In this document: positions 44,476 to 55,790 of the stretch, one piece after another
How the letters are laid out: every line of letters starts with the position of its first letter
Position numbering within the stretch: the first letter of the stretch is position 1
NCBI GenBank assembly: GCA_015178975.1
Contig: WHVD01000095.1
Location: 274,202-338,201, forward strand
DNA: 64,000 bases
Direction of reading: 5' to 3'
DNA from: Hysterangium stoloniferum
Taxonomy: Eukaryota; Basidiomycota; Agaricomycetes; Hysterangiales; Hysterangiaceae
Notes under the pieces: generated by a model
Database searches by the model: none
Seen by the model: only the letters and a program-made list of their open reading frames with translations
What the model was told of the DNA's origin: nothing
Position numbers and translations under genes: made by a program

Positions 44476-47400
44476 ATAAGTGAAAGGAGCATGGTGGGTC
44501 CGTGGGCATTTTTAGGCGCTGTGACAGCCGTAAAAGGTAGGTAAAAGGTACCATCAGCTTAGTCACCTCCTTAGTCAGCGCACCCATCCCACGGTGCACC
44601 CATCCCACGACGCACCCATCCACGCACCCACCGCACACCCATCCACGACGCACCCATCCACCGCGCACCCATCCACCGCACGCCCATCCACACACCTATC
44701 CACCGCGGTGCACATTCCCTTTCAGCTGGGTTCCAGATAAGCCACATAGTGCTCTTTGTGATATATCACACTTGCATTTTTTCCTTGAGTGTATTCTTCT
44801 ACTATTATGGATCGAACCCCTGAGTGTGATCAGGAGGAGGAGCGGAACAGACATAGGGCACAATTGCAGATGACATCACCATCTGACCGCCATCGATGTT
44901 CAGCTGTGGCTCATTATGATGTACCACCCCCTCCTCAACCATTCCCACATGCCTCTGTTGTTTCAGGTCCATCTGATGATCCATTTGTGGCTGCTCCACA
45001 ACCACCACAGTTGCCTCAGCAAGGTGTGATTCCTCCTGCACCCCAAGTGGGGAGTAGTGCCATGGCAGCATTATGGGATCAGTATGCAAATTTGCCACGA
45101 TTACAAGCTCTTGGGCTGGGTCGTCAAGCAGCAAATGTACCTGTTCAACCACAGGCCCCAAATGCCCAATTAGCACCTGCAGATCAATCTATCCAGCCTA
45201 CAGTTGGTTCTGCTGCAGTAGCTGCTTTGCGTGCTCGGTTGGCTACTTTGCCACCATTACGACAACCTGCTGAACGGCATTGTGCACAGGCAAATGCAGC
45301 TGCTCAGATTCAGAATCATCCACCATTACAGCAACCTGCTCAACTGCAGCCACCAATTTTACAGTCAGCACCACATTCACAGCTTGGTCGTCCATCTGTA
45401 CCACTGCACCATGGTCATCCACCTATTAATGCAGTTCCACCACTTCAGGGACAAGTACCTGTTTTTCAGTTGGCACTACCACAGCATCACCATCCACCTG
45501 TTCATCCAGCAGCAAATGCACAGCAACAGCCACAGTTGGCGCCACCCCCAGCCATTCCAGATCCTGCAGTCATCCCTCCACTTCCACTTCCTGTTGCACA
45601 ATTACCCATTGGAAGGCAGCCAGTTGTGGAGGCCAGGTTTCCAAGACATGATGTGGGACATATGAACATACAGTGTTCACACTGTGGAGCTTTACACTGG
45701 ATGGAAGAGCGTCTGTCAGCTAGCTCTCGGACAACACCAAAGTTTGGCAAGTGTTGCAAGCAAGGAAAGATCATCCTTCCAATACTTGAACCAGTCCCTC
45801 CTACCTTAAAGTCTCTTTTTGAGGATAATACAGACAATGCCAAGGAATTTCGCAAAAATATCCGTGCATATAATAATGCATTTGCATTTATATCACTTGG
45901 TGTCAAATTGGATGAGTCTGTCTTGCAAGGCGGTCGGGGCCCATATGTCTTTAAAATACATGGTGGATTGTATCATGAGCATGGTTCCTTAATCCCATAC
46001 GGGGAAGATGTATCACCCACTTATGCTCAGCTTTACATCCCTGATCCTGCACTGGCACGTGAGGATGCACTGGGGAATGCATTGCAGATAAGGCAGAATC
46101 ACAGGGCAAATCGGAATCTAAACAATCAAACCTTTTCTGACTTGCAGGACATGATGGAGCAATATAATCCCTTTAAAGTACTCTATCGCCAGGCACATGA
46201 GCGATTGAGGACACAGGCAGAGACTCCAAGGTTACATGTTAGACTGAGCTACAAGGCTTTTACTGATCCCCGACAGTACAACCTTCCAACTGGTGATGAA
46301 CTTGCAGTCATTGTGCCTGGAGATGGTGATACAGGTCAGGGTGATCCAAGGGATATTATTGTTCAGAGAAGGGGGGGCCTTTCCATTGAATGCATGAAGG
46401 ACAGGCCATTTGTACACCCCTTCATTATGTCATGCTCTTTCCCAGGGGTGAGTGTGGTTGGTCATGGGACATTCCCTATGCAAATAACAATTGGCAGCCT
46501 CAGGCTGCACAGCAGCATGAACAAGCTGAAGAAGAAGACAAAAGTCGTAAGGTGACCCAGCGTGAATATTATGCCTATCGCCTATTTCTTAGAGCAAATG
46601 AAGCCAAAACCATTTTTTATGCACAAAAGCTGTTCCAGCAGTACATTGTTGATGCCTGGGCAGTCACAGAACAGAGTATATTGAAGTTTCTGAGTGAAAA
46701 TCAACCAAGGATACGTGCAGAACTCTACAACCAGGTCGTTGATGCTTTTTCAAATGATGATATCAATCCCAATAGTATCGGTCAGAGGGTCATACTCCCT
46801 TCTTCATTTACTGGCAGTTCAAGGGATATGAGGCAAAGTCTGCAAAATTCTTTTGCAATTGCACGCAAGTATGGCAATGCCAGCTGCTTCATCACCATGA
46901 CTGCTAATCCCAATTGGGAGGAGGTCACCCGTGAATTGCTTCCTGGCCAGACCCCTGCTGATCGCCCTGATTTGGTCTCACATGTCTTTGCTATCAAAAA
47001 GGCTAAAATGCTGAAAATGATTACAGAGGGCCATATCTTTGGTAAAACAGTAGCACATATCCATGTCATTGAATTCCAAAAGCGGGGTCTTCCACACATG
47101 CACTGTCTTATATGGTTTGAGGAGCAGGATAAGCCAAGGACACCTGCAGATGTCGATTCAATTATTTCTGCCTGTTTTCCAGATCCTGAAACACATCCCA
47201 GACTATTTAATTTAGTAGGTCAACTCATGACCCATGGCCCCTGCAGTCTTCATCATCCAAATGCTGCCTGTATGGCCAATGGTACATGTGGTAAATTCTT
47301 CCCAAAGGATTGGTGTGAAGCCACCATTGTCAATCAGGAAGGCTATCCATTCTACCTTCGTCCCAACAATGGGAGGGTTTATGTAACTCCCAAGTTTACA

Positions 47401-50103
47401 TATGACAACAGATATGTTGTTCCTTACTCTCCTATTCTGCTTCTCACCTTTGAGTGTCATATCAATGTCGAGTTGGTCTTTACCAATAGATCAATGAAGT
47501 ATATGCATAAATACTGTTACAAAGGCCCCGATCGCACAACTATGGAGGTTGGAAAGACACCAGATGAGATTAAACAGTATCTTGATGCACGATATGTTAG
47601 TGCACATAAGTCTGTCGGGCGATTAATGCGCAATGAACTCCACACCCAGGTTCCTGCAGTAATGGCACTTTGTGTCCATCTCCCTGGGGAAAACACTGTC
47701 ATTTTTGATGCTGATCAGGGTCCTGCTGAGGCTTTACAAAGGGCAGAGCGTGCTGGCACAACTTTAATGGCTTATTTTGAAGCTAATGCCAAGGATCTTA
47801 TTGGCTACAATGGTCGCCGTGCCAGGGACACATTGTATATGGATTTTCCTGAGTATTTTACATTTGTAGCTAGGACTAAATCATGGAAGCCATGTCAAAG
47901 TGGTTTTTCCATAGGACGCATCCATTTTGTCAATGCTGCCTGTGGTGAAAGATTCCACCTCCATACATTGCTCACTGTCGTCCAAGGTGCCACCTCATTT
48001 GAAAATCTAAGGACTTTTCAGGGTGAGACCCATCCCACATTTCAACAAGCCTGTGTTGCACGTGGTTTGCTTGAAGATGATCGCCAGTGGAACATGTGCC
48101 TCAGAGAAGCCAGTCGCATACAGCCTGGCCTTCAACTTCGCAGGTTGTTCGTCATCATTTTGACCATGTCCTCCCCTGCACAACCTCAAGAACTCTGGGA
48201 TGAGTTCAAAGAATTTATCTGTGATGATTTGGACTGGATCCTGAGGGTTACATATAACATTGACAATGCAGCACCTCACACAATTTATGACTTTGGTCTC
48301 TATCAGATTGATAAAATCCTCCGCTATTCTGGAAAGTCTCTTTCACTCTATCCAACCATGCCACAAATCACTGAGGATTGGGATCAGTTCATTGGCAATC
48401 ATCTCATTAGGGAGCAGAAGAATTATAATCTTGATCATGAGCATGCCAGTGCCCAAGCCAATCTTGAAAATTTCAATCCTGAACAACAAGTGGCTTTTGA
48501 CACTATCATCAAGGCAGTTGATGAACAGCAGGAGGGTAAAATGTTCTTTGTCAATGGCCCAGGTGGCACTGGCAAGTCCTTTGTATGGAATACTCTTGCA
48601 CATGCATGTCGTGCCAAAGGCTACATTGTCCTTTGTGTCGCCTCATCTGGAATTGCATCAATGATTCTCATAGGTGGTCGCACCTCTCATAGCATGTTTG
48701 CAATTCCTGTTCCCTGTGAGAAGAACTCCTCATATCACATCAAAAAGGGCTCAGAAAAGGCAGAGCTCATGAAGCAAGTACGCCTCATCATCTGGGATGA
48801 AGTTCCAATGCAGTCACGTTTCATATGTGAGGCAGTCGACAGAACTCTAAGTGTATTAGACAAAGATGCTCTCCTCTTTGGAGGCATTCCTGTTGCCTGG
48901 GGAGGTGACTTCCAGCAGACTTTGCCTGTTGTACAATGTGCCTCTAAACAACAGATTATTGGTGAATGTATTCAAAAATCTCAACTCTGGAACCATGTCA
49001 AGGTACTTTTCTTGAAAAAGAATATGCGGGTTGATCAACATGATCCACACAGTGATCAGTTTTCTCAGTGGCTCTTAGATGTAGGCCATGGAAAGGATTT
49101 GCCTTTGGATCATACAATGGATATCCCTCCTCATATGATCTGTGGTCCAGAAATGTCTGATCTAATTGCTGAGATATATCCAGACATCCATGTGGATGGA
49201 GACCAAAGAGATTGGCAAGATGGAGACTTCTTAGACCGTGCTATTCTGTGTCCCAGGAATTCAGATGTGGAAGAAATTAATTCAGAACTTCTGAATAGAT
49301 TCCCTGGAGTGAGTCGTGTCTACCACAGTGCTGACACTGCAGAGGGTGACATGGAGGCAGAAGTCTATCCTGTGGAATATTTCAATAGTCTTAACTTTGG
49401 TGGAATTCCACCAAGTTGACTTGAGATGAAGCCAGGAGTACCTTTAATGCTACTACGGAACATAGATCCACAGATGGGACTTTTCAATGGTACAAAGTTG
49501 CGACTACTGAAAATGGAAAATCATTTGCTTTTGGTGCGGATCTTAACTGGACCATGTGCTGGGGAAGAGGCATTTATTTCAAGGATTAAAATCATTACAA
49601 ATGATGATGAACTCCCTTTTAAACTTCATCGGGTTCAGTTTCCAGTATGACTGGCATTTGCAATGACAATTAACAAGTCACAGGGACAATCTTTGAAATT
49701 AGTAGGATTAGATTTGAGAACGGCTGTGTTTGGACATGGGCAATTGTATGTAGGACTTTCAAGGGGAAGAAGTTGGAATAGGGTTAAAATATTATTAGAG
49801 AAGGAGTCAAAGAGAACTGCAAATATAGTGTACAAAGATGTATTCTTAGATTGAGAATTTGATATATTTTGATTGTTTTTTTCCTGACAATGATTGTATT
49901 AGATAGTAAAGAGTTGTGGATGTGAGGGGTTTGCATAGGAAAGTGGGGGGTAGGTCATTTTGATTTTGATAAATACTTAAGAGTTGTCGACGTGGGGGGG
50001 TTTGGGGGGCTTCGCCCCCCAACAAGCTGGAGCCCACAGCGAAGTTGTGGGGCCAGTCGCAAAGCGACCGCCCCGCAGCGTAGCAAGGGTTCCTAAGCTT
50101 GTC
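44476..50103 (+). mobile_element. Helitron array E2: autonomous type, degenerate, subfamily A
   Basis: Starts with the same AAGTGAAAGGAGCATGG as E1, 16 bp after the end of E1. It carries the broken Rep-helicase gene 44807-49854 and ends with GGGGGGCTTCGCCCCCC (50004-50020) and CCTAAGCTTGTC. CCCATCC-type repeats occur briefly at 44580-44700. Its leader is short (about 330 bp) compared with E5. Confidence 0.8.
44807..49854 (+). pseudogene. Helitron Rep-helicase, broken copy
   Basis: ATG at 44807 begins MDRTPECDQEEER and a Pro/Gln-rich N-terminus. The zinc-finger-like CSHCGALHW is near 45675. A one-base deletion near 46380, relative to E5, shifts the frame. The rest continues from 46381 with RGLPHMHCLIWF, KYMHKYCYKG, GPGGTGKS and LIIWDE all intact. 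TGA codons at 49417-49419 and 49648-49650 stand where E5 has CGA and CGG. The final piece reads TINKSQGQS and [10 protein letters not shown]. With three lesions it cannot make a full protein, although truncated products are possible. Confidence 0.92.
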
Positions 50104-50374
50104 ATCCAATAAGTGAAAGGAGCATGGTGGGTCTGTGGGCGTCCTTAGGCGCCGCAGGCCGTGTTCATGAGGGCGCGGAGCACCCGAACCTGACTGTGTG
50201 ACTAAGCTTGACGCACAAAGGTCCTTATTACCTCAGCACGGGAGCAAATGCAGAGGCTTTTTGGCGTTCACGGGAGTATTTGTGGTGCCATGGGAGCATT
50301 GTGTGACATTTTGTTAGGTGCGGGAACTTTTTCGTGACAGAATTATTTTATACATGCACAGCATTTTCAATCGC

Positions 50375-50560
50375 ACACCCATCCACCCGCTCCCATCTAC
50401 CACGCACCCCATCCACCGCGCACCTGCTCCCATCCACCGTGCACCACGCACCTGCACCCATCCACCGCGCACCCATCCACCGCGCACCTGCACTGCGTAC
50501 CTCCCATCCACTGCGCACCCGCTCCCATTCACGGCACACCCTCTCCCATTCATGGCACAC
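50375..50560. repeat. CCCATCCACC-type tandem repeat (E3)
   Basis: Units of about 15 bp containing CCCATCCACCGCGCA, interrupted by CTGCTCC variants. Counterpart of 41866-42080. Confidence 0.88.
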
Positions 50561-51270
50561 CCTCTCTTTCCTCCAGGTGATGTGTGTACTCTTTCCTTCT
50601 CCCTCTGTCCTGTGCTAATCTGCCTCCTCTCTCTTTCCTCCAGTGAGTGTGTGTACTGTTTCCTTCTCTCTGTGTCCTCCTCTGATTGGCCTCCTCTCTT
50701 TCCTCCAGCCAGTGGGTGTACCGTTTCTTTCTCCCTTTGTCCTCCTCTGATCAGCCTCCTCTCTCTTTCCTCCAGGAGGTGTATACCGTTTCCTTCTCTC
50801 TTCGTCCTCTGATCGGCCTCCTCTCTCTTTCCTCCCGCCACTGTGTGTACCGTTTCCTCCTCCCTTCGTCCTCCTCTCTCTTTTCTCTAGGAGGTGCATG
50901 TCCCCTTTCCTCCTCCCTCCGTCCTGCTCTGATTGGCCCCCTCTCTCTTTCCTCCAGTAAGTGCGTGTACTATTTCCTTCTCTCTCCATCCTGCTCTGAT
51001 CGGCCCTCTCTCTTCCCTCCAGGTGGTTTGTGTACCCTTTCCTTCTCTCTTCATCCTGCCCTGATTGGCCTCCATTCTCTTTCCTCCAGCCAGTGCGTGT
51101 TCCTCTGATTGGCCTACTCTCTCTTTCCTACAGTATGTCTACCATTTCCTTCTTCCACCATCCTCCTCTGACCAGCCCTCTCTTTCCTCCAGGTGGTGTG
51201 TGTACCCTTTCTTCAGTGAGTGTGTGTACTGTTTCCTTCTTCCTCCGTCCCCCTCTGATCGGCCTCAATA
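50560..51270. repeat. Approximately 60-bp pyrimidine-rich minisatellite (E3)
   Basis: About 11 units of the E1 type. The right two-thirds (50885-51260) are nearly identical to 42880-43300 of E1, including the odd shortened units, so E1 and E3 share a recent common source. Confidence 0.9.
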
Positions 51271-51454
51271 AAATCAGAGTAATTAAAATAAAATATAATA
51301 AATGAATATAAAATGTTTAAAAATAAAATAAATTGAAATGAAAAACTATAAAATAAAATAAAATTCAATAAATCAAAATAAAATATGTTAAATCAAAATA
51401 AATAAATTGAGTGACCACAGTAATTACTTGCAGTTGAGAGTCAATTTAACCACT

Positions 51455-51645
51455 CTTTCCTTTTGTAACCATTGTTTCCTTTTGTAACCATTGTCTCCTT
51501 TGTAACCATTGTTTCCTTTGTAACCATTGTCTCCTTTTGTAACCGTTGTTTCCTGTGTAACTGTTGTCTCCTTTGTAACTGTTGTCTCCTTTGTAACCGT
51601 TGTTTCCTTTTGTAACCATTGTTTCCTTTTGTAACCATTATTTCC
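51455..51645. repeat. TTTGTAACCATTGTTTCCT tandem repeat (E3)
   Basis: About 10 units of 18-19 bp, as in E1. Confidence 0.9.
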
Positions 51646-51684
51646 TTTTGGGGCTGTGGCTTCCATTTGGGACTGATGTTTCCA

Positions 51685-52515
51685 TTCTTAGAACACTTTC
51701 CACTCTTAGAACACTTTCCGTGCTTAGATCACTTTCCGTGCTTAGAACACTTTCCGTTCTTAGAACACTTTCCGTTCTCTGAACACTTTCTGTTCTCAGA
51801 ACACTTTCTGTTCTTAGAACACTTTCCGCTCTTAGAACACTTCCCGTTCTCTGAACACTTTCCACTCTTAGAACACTTTCCGTTCTCTGAACACTTTCCA
51901 CTCTTAGAACACTTTCCATTCTCTGAACACTTTCCGTTCTCTGAACACTTTCTGTTCTCAGAACACTTTCCGTTCTCAGAACACTTTCTGTTCTCAGAAC
52001 ACTTTCTGCTCTTAGAACACTTTCTGCTCTTAGAACACTTTCTGTTCTCTGAACACTTTCCGTTCTTAGAACACTTTCCGTTCTTAGAACACTTTCCGTT
52101 CTTAGAACACTTTCCGTTCTTAGAACACTTTCCGTTCTTAGAACACTTTCCGTTCTTAGAACACTTTCCGTTCTTAGAACACTTTCCGTTCTCGGAACAC
52201 TTTCCGTTCTCTGAACACTTTCTGTTCTCAGAACACTTTCCGTTCTCTGAACACTTTCTGTTCTCAGAACACTTTCCATTCTCTGAACACTTTCTGTTCT
52301 CAGAACACTTTCTGTTCTTAGAACACTTCCCCTTCTCTGAACACTTTCCACTCTTAGAACACTTTCCATTCTCTGAACACTTTCCGTTCTCTGAACACTT
52401 TCCGTTCTCTAAACACTTTCCATTCTCTAAACACTTTCCATTCTCTGAACACTTTCCGTTCTCTAAACACTTTCTGCTCTCTGAACTCTTTCCATTCTCT
52501 AAACACTTTCCATTC
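51685..52515. repeat. 18-bp GTTC-NNN-GAAC array (E3)
   Basis: About 46 units. The centres are TTA, TCT and TCA mixed on the left, a homogeneous TTA block at 52060-52180, and mostly TCT on the right. Some units have CTCTAAAC in place of CTCTGAAC. Position 1 of the tail varies (CCG, CCA, CTG). Confidence 0.95.
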
Positions 52516-52664
52516 AAACAATGAGTCTCAGAAATACTTAAAAGTTGATGATGCGGGGGGGTTTGGGGGGCTTCGCCCCCCAACAAGCTAGAGCCCACAG
52601 CGAAGTTGTGGGGCCAGTCGCAAAGCGACCACCCCGCAGCATAGCAAGGGTTCCTAAGCTTGTC

Positions 52665-52685
52665 ATATAAGTGAATTCGCATCAA
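52665..52685. other. Junction between E3 and E4 with a leftover start motif
   Basis: After CTTGTC of E3 comes ATATAAGTGAATTCGCATCA, which resembles the first bases of a subfamily-A element (AAGTGAA) before the subfamily-B start at about 52686. It may be the scar of a deleted or aborted element. Confidence 0.5.
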
Positions 52686-52859
52686 TATATAGTAAAGTTG
52701 TACGGTGGGCGGTGGGCGTTTTTAGGCGCTGAAGGCGCCCCAATGCGTGAGGGCGCGGAGCGCCCGAATTTTTCCTCAATTTGTGAGGGCGCAGAGCGCC
52801 CGAACGCTACCCCGATTAGGCCGCCCAGAAATGAGGGCGCGTTAGCGCCCGAATTCTTT

Positions 52860-53500
52860 AATTAGTCAGCGCGGGTGCATTTCTGCACTCGCGGGAGTAT
52901 TTAATGGCACCGCGGGAGCTTTTCTGACAGCGCGGGAGCATTTGTGGTGCCGCGGGAGTATTTTGTGACGCGAACGGAAGTATCTTTAACGCGCGGAGGT
53001 ATTTTGTGACGCGCGGAAGTATTTGTCCCACGCGCGGGAGTATTTTGTCACGTGCGCGGAAGTATTATGTCACATGCGCGGAGGTATTTTCCCATGCCGT
53101 GGGAGCATTTTTGAAACGCGCAGGGAGTATTTGTCACATGCGCGGAACCATTTCATACGCCCTAATGGAAACATTTCCCATGCACCTCCAATAGAATTTC
53201 CCACGCCCTTCATGTCAGCATGCCGTTCACGTAAGCATTTCCCGCGCACTTCACATAGCCATTTCCCACGCCCTTCACCCGACCATTTCCCGCGCCCTAA
53301 TGGAAACATTTCCCACACACCTCCAAGAGAATTCCCCGCGCCCTTCATGTCAGCATTTCCCGCGCGGTTCACGTACGAATTTCCCACGCCCTTCACCGGA
53401 CTATTTCCCGCGCCCCTCAGGGACACATTTCCCACGACGTTTCCGGATGAAGTTCCCGCGCCGTTTTGGGGGAGTATTTCCCGCGCCCCTCACGGAAGCA
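52860..53500. repeat. GC-rich repeat in two opposite orientations (E4)
   Basis: The left half (52865-53150) repeats GCGCGGGAGTATTT-like units of about 20-25 bp. The right half (53165-53500) repeats CATTTCCCGCGCCCTTCA-like units, whose complement is the same GCGCGGGAAATG core. The block is thus an inverted pair of diverged arrays, with an orientation switch near 53160. Confidence 0.85.
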
Positions 53501-53504
53501 TTCG

Positions 53505-53725
53505 ATAAAATACAATAAATGAAAATAAAATGTTTAAAAATAAAATAACATAGAATAAATCGAAATAAAATACAGTAAATGAAAATAAAATGCTTCAAAA
53601 TTAAATAAAATCGGAAAAATCAAAATAAAATACAATAAATCAAAATAAAATATTTAAAAATAGAATAAAATAAATCAAAATAAAATGCAATAAATTAAAA
53701 TACAATAAATATGTCAAAATACAAT
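53505..53725. repeat. AAAATAAAAT low-complexity block (E4)
   Basis: Repeated AATAAATCAAAATAAAAT words, corresponding to the AT-rich blocks of E1 and E3. It is followed by TCAATGCT-type short repeats to about 53870. Confidence 0.85.
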
Positions 53726-53924
53726 ACAATATATCAATGCTCAATGCATGGTCTATTAATGTTTCTTCAATGCTTATCAATTCTCAATCAATGTTCCATG
53801 AATGCTTAATGAATGTTCTCCTCTTCTCAATCAATGCTATATCATATCAATGCTGTGTCAATTGCACATCAATTCCAGTTGAATCAAATCAATTTCTATT
53901 CAGAACTGTACAGTTACTCCATCT

Positions 53925-54290
53925 GAAACCATTACTCCTTTTGAAACCATTACTCCTTTTGAAACTGTTGCTCCTTTTGTACCCATTGTTCCATTTGTGA
54001 TATTTCTTTCTGTCTTTTGTAATATCTTTTGTAATGGTTTCTGTTCTTTAAACAGTTTCCATTCTTACACTTTTGTGACTGTTGTTTTCTTTTGTAACCG
54101 TTGTTTTCTTTTGTGACTGTTTGTTTTCTTTTGTGACCTTTGTTTTCTTTTGTGATCATTGTTTTCTTTTGTCATGGTTGTATTCCTTTGTAACTGTTGT
54201 TTTCTTTTGTAACCTTTGTTTCGTTCCTTTGTAACCAGTATGTTCTTTGTAACCTTTGTTCCGTTCCTTTGTAACTGGGATGTACTTTGT
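53925..54290. repeat. Diverged TTTTGTAACC/TTTTGAAACC repeats (E4)
   Basis: Irregular 17-22-bp units such as CCATTACTCCTTTTGAAA and TGTTTTCTTTTGTGAC. They look like older relatives of the TTTGTAACC array. Confidence 0.75.
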
Positions 54291-54800
54291 AACGGGTGTT
54301 TCCATTGTAACGGGTGTTTCCGTTGTAATGGGTGTTTCCGTTGTAACGGGTGTTTCCGTTGTAACGGGTGTTTCCGTTGTAACGGGTGTTTCCGTTGTAA
54401 CGGGTGTTTCCGTTGTAACGGGTGTTTCCGTTGTAACGGGTGTTTCCATTGTAACGGGTGTTTCCATTGTAATGGGTGTTTCCATTGTAATGGGTGTTTC
54501 CTTTGTAATGGGTGTTTCCATTGTAACGGGTGTTTCCATTGTAACAGATGTTTCCGTTAGACTTTACATTCTATGAGACTTTACGTTGTAATAATGGGTG
54601 TTCCATTGTAATAACGGGTGTTCCGTTGTAATAACGGGTGTTTGCATTGTAACGGGTGTTTGCATTGTAACGGGTGTTTGCATTGTAACGGGTGTTTGCA
54701 TTGTAACGGGTGTTTGCATTGTAACGGGTGTTTGCATTGTAACGGGTGTTTGCATTGTAACGGGTGTTTGCGTTGTAATAACAGGTGTTTCTGTTGTAAT
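54290..54800. repeat. 18-bp GTAACGGGTGTTTCCGTT and GTAACGGGTGTTTGCATT arrays (E4)
   Basis: Two consecutive arrays (54290-54560, about 15 units; 54600-54800, about 10 units) share GTAACGGGTGTTT and differ in the last five bases. The period is 18 bp. A boundary with single-unit changes (GTAATAACGGGTGTT) lies near 54600. Confidence 0.93.
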
Positions 54801-54814
54801 AATGGGTGCCATTC

Positions 54815-55075
54815 TAAGCTAACTTTCCTTTCTAAGGTGACTTTCCATTTTAATGTGACTTTCCATTCTAAAGTGACTTTCCATTCTAAAGTGCCTTTCC
54901 ATTCTAAAGTGACTTTCCATTCTAAAGTGCCTTTCCATTCTAAAGTGACTTTCCATTCTAAAGTGACTTTCCATTCTAAAGTGACTTTCCATTCTAAAGT
55001 GACTTTCCATTCTAAAGTGACTTTCCATTCTAAAGTGACTTTCCATTCTAAAGTGACTTCCCATCCTTTAAAGAC
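54815..55075. repeat. 18-bp CTTTCCATTCTAAAGTGA array (E4)
   Basis: About 14 units with very little variation (CTGA, CTGC at one place). The core CTTTCCATTCT resembles CTTTCCGTTCT of the following array, suggesting derivation from the same ancestral unit. Confidence 0.93.
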
Positions 55076-55094
55076 TTTCTGAACACTTTCCATT

Positions 55095-55790
55095 CTTACG
55101 TTCTACGAGACTTTACGTTCTACGAACACTTTACGTTCTACGAACACTTTACGTTCTACGAACACTTTACGTTCTACGAACACTTTCCATTCTAGGAACA
55201 CTTTCCGTTCTACGAACACTTTCCGTTCTACGAACACTTTCCGTTCTACGAACACTTTCCGTTCTACGAACACTTTCCGTTCTACGAACACTTTCCGTTC
55301 TACGAACACTTTCCGTTCTACGAACACTTTCCGTTCTACGAACACTTTCCGTTCTACGAACACTTTCCGTTCTACGAACACTTTCCGTTCTAAGAACACT
55401 TTCCGTTCTAAGAACACTTTCCGTTCTAAGAACACTTTCCGTTCTAAGAACACTTTCCGTTCTCTGAACACTTTCCGTTCTCTGAACACTTTCCGTTCTC
55501 TGAACACTTTCCGTTCTCTGAACACTTTCCGTTCTCTGAACACTTTCCGTTCTCTGAACACTTTCCGTTCTCTGAACACTTTCCGTTCTCTGAACACTTT
55601 CCGTTCTCTGAACACTTTCCGTTCTCTGAACACTTTCCGTTCTCTGAACACTTTCCGTTCTCTGAACACTTTCCGTTCTCTGAACACTTTCCGTTCTCTG
55701 AACACTTTCCGTTCTCTGAACACTTTCCGTTCTCTGAACACTTTCCGTTCTCTGAACACTTTCCGTTCTCTGAGCACTTTCCGTTCAAAC
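55095..55790. repeat. 18-bp GTTC-NNN-GAAC array (E4)
   Basis: About 38 units in three clean blocks: centre TAC (55100-55385), TAA (55385-55450), and TCT (55450-55785). Half sites are invariant. The TCT block is again closest to the element end. Confidence 0.96.

Larger units (their letters stand above)
50109..52664 (+). mobile_element. Helitron array E3: non-autonomous, subfamily A
   Basis: Same organisation as E1: AAGTGAAAGGAGCATGG start, GGGCGC-type hairpin (about 50166), 15-bp, 60-bp, AT-rich, 18-19-bp and 18-bp arrays, then GGGGGGCTTCGCCCCCC (52565-52581) and CCTAAGCTTGTC. It lies 5 bp after E2. No protein. Confidence 0.75.

Noticed and set aside
43467-44492. 341-codon minus-strand frame of repeated SENGKCSKNGKC hexapeptides
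   Set aside because: It lies wholly in an 18-bp tandem array, so frames are open on both strands at once. The same array gives FPFLEH and SVLRTL repeats in other frames. No start context or conserved domain.
51619-52524. 301-codon plus-strand frame (FPFSEH repeats)
   Set aside because: Same artefact of the 18-bp array in E3. The opposite strand is open too.
55103-55777. 224-codon minus-strand frame (RERKVF repeats)
   Set aside because: Artefact of the 18-bp array in E4.
43760-55790. Heat-shock elements (TTCnnGAA)
   Set aside because: The spacing between TTC and GAA is 3 nt, not the 2 nt needed for the canonical element. I keep only the neutral description of inverted half sites.
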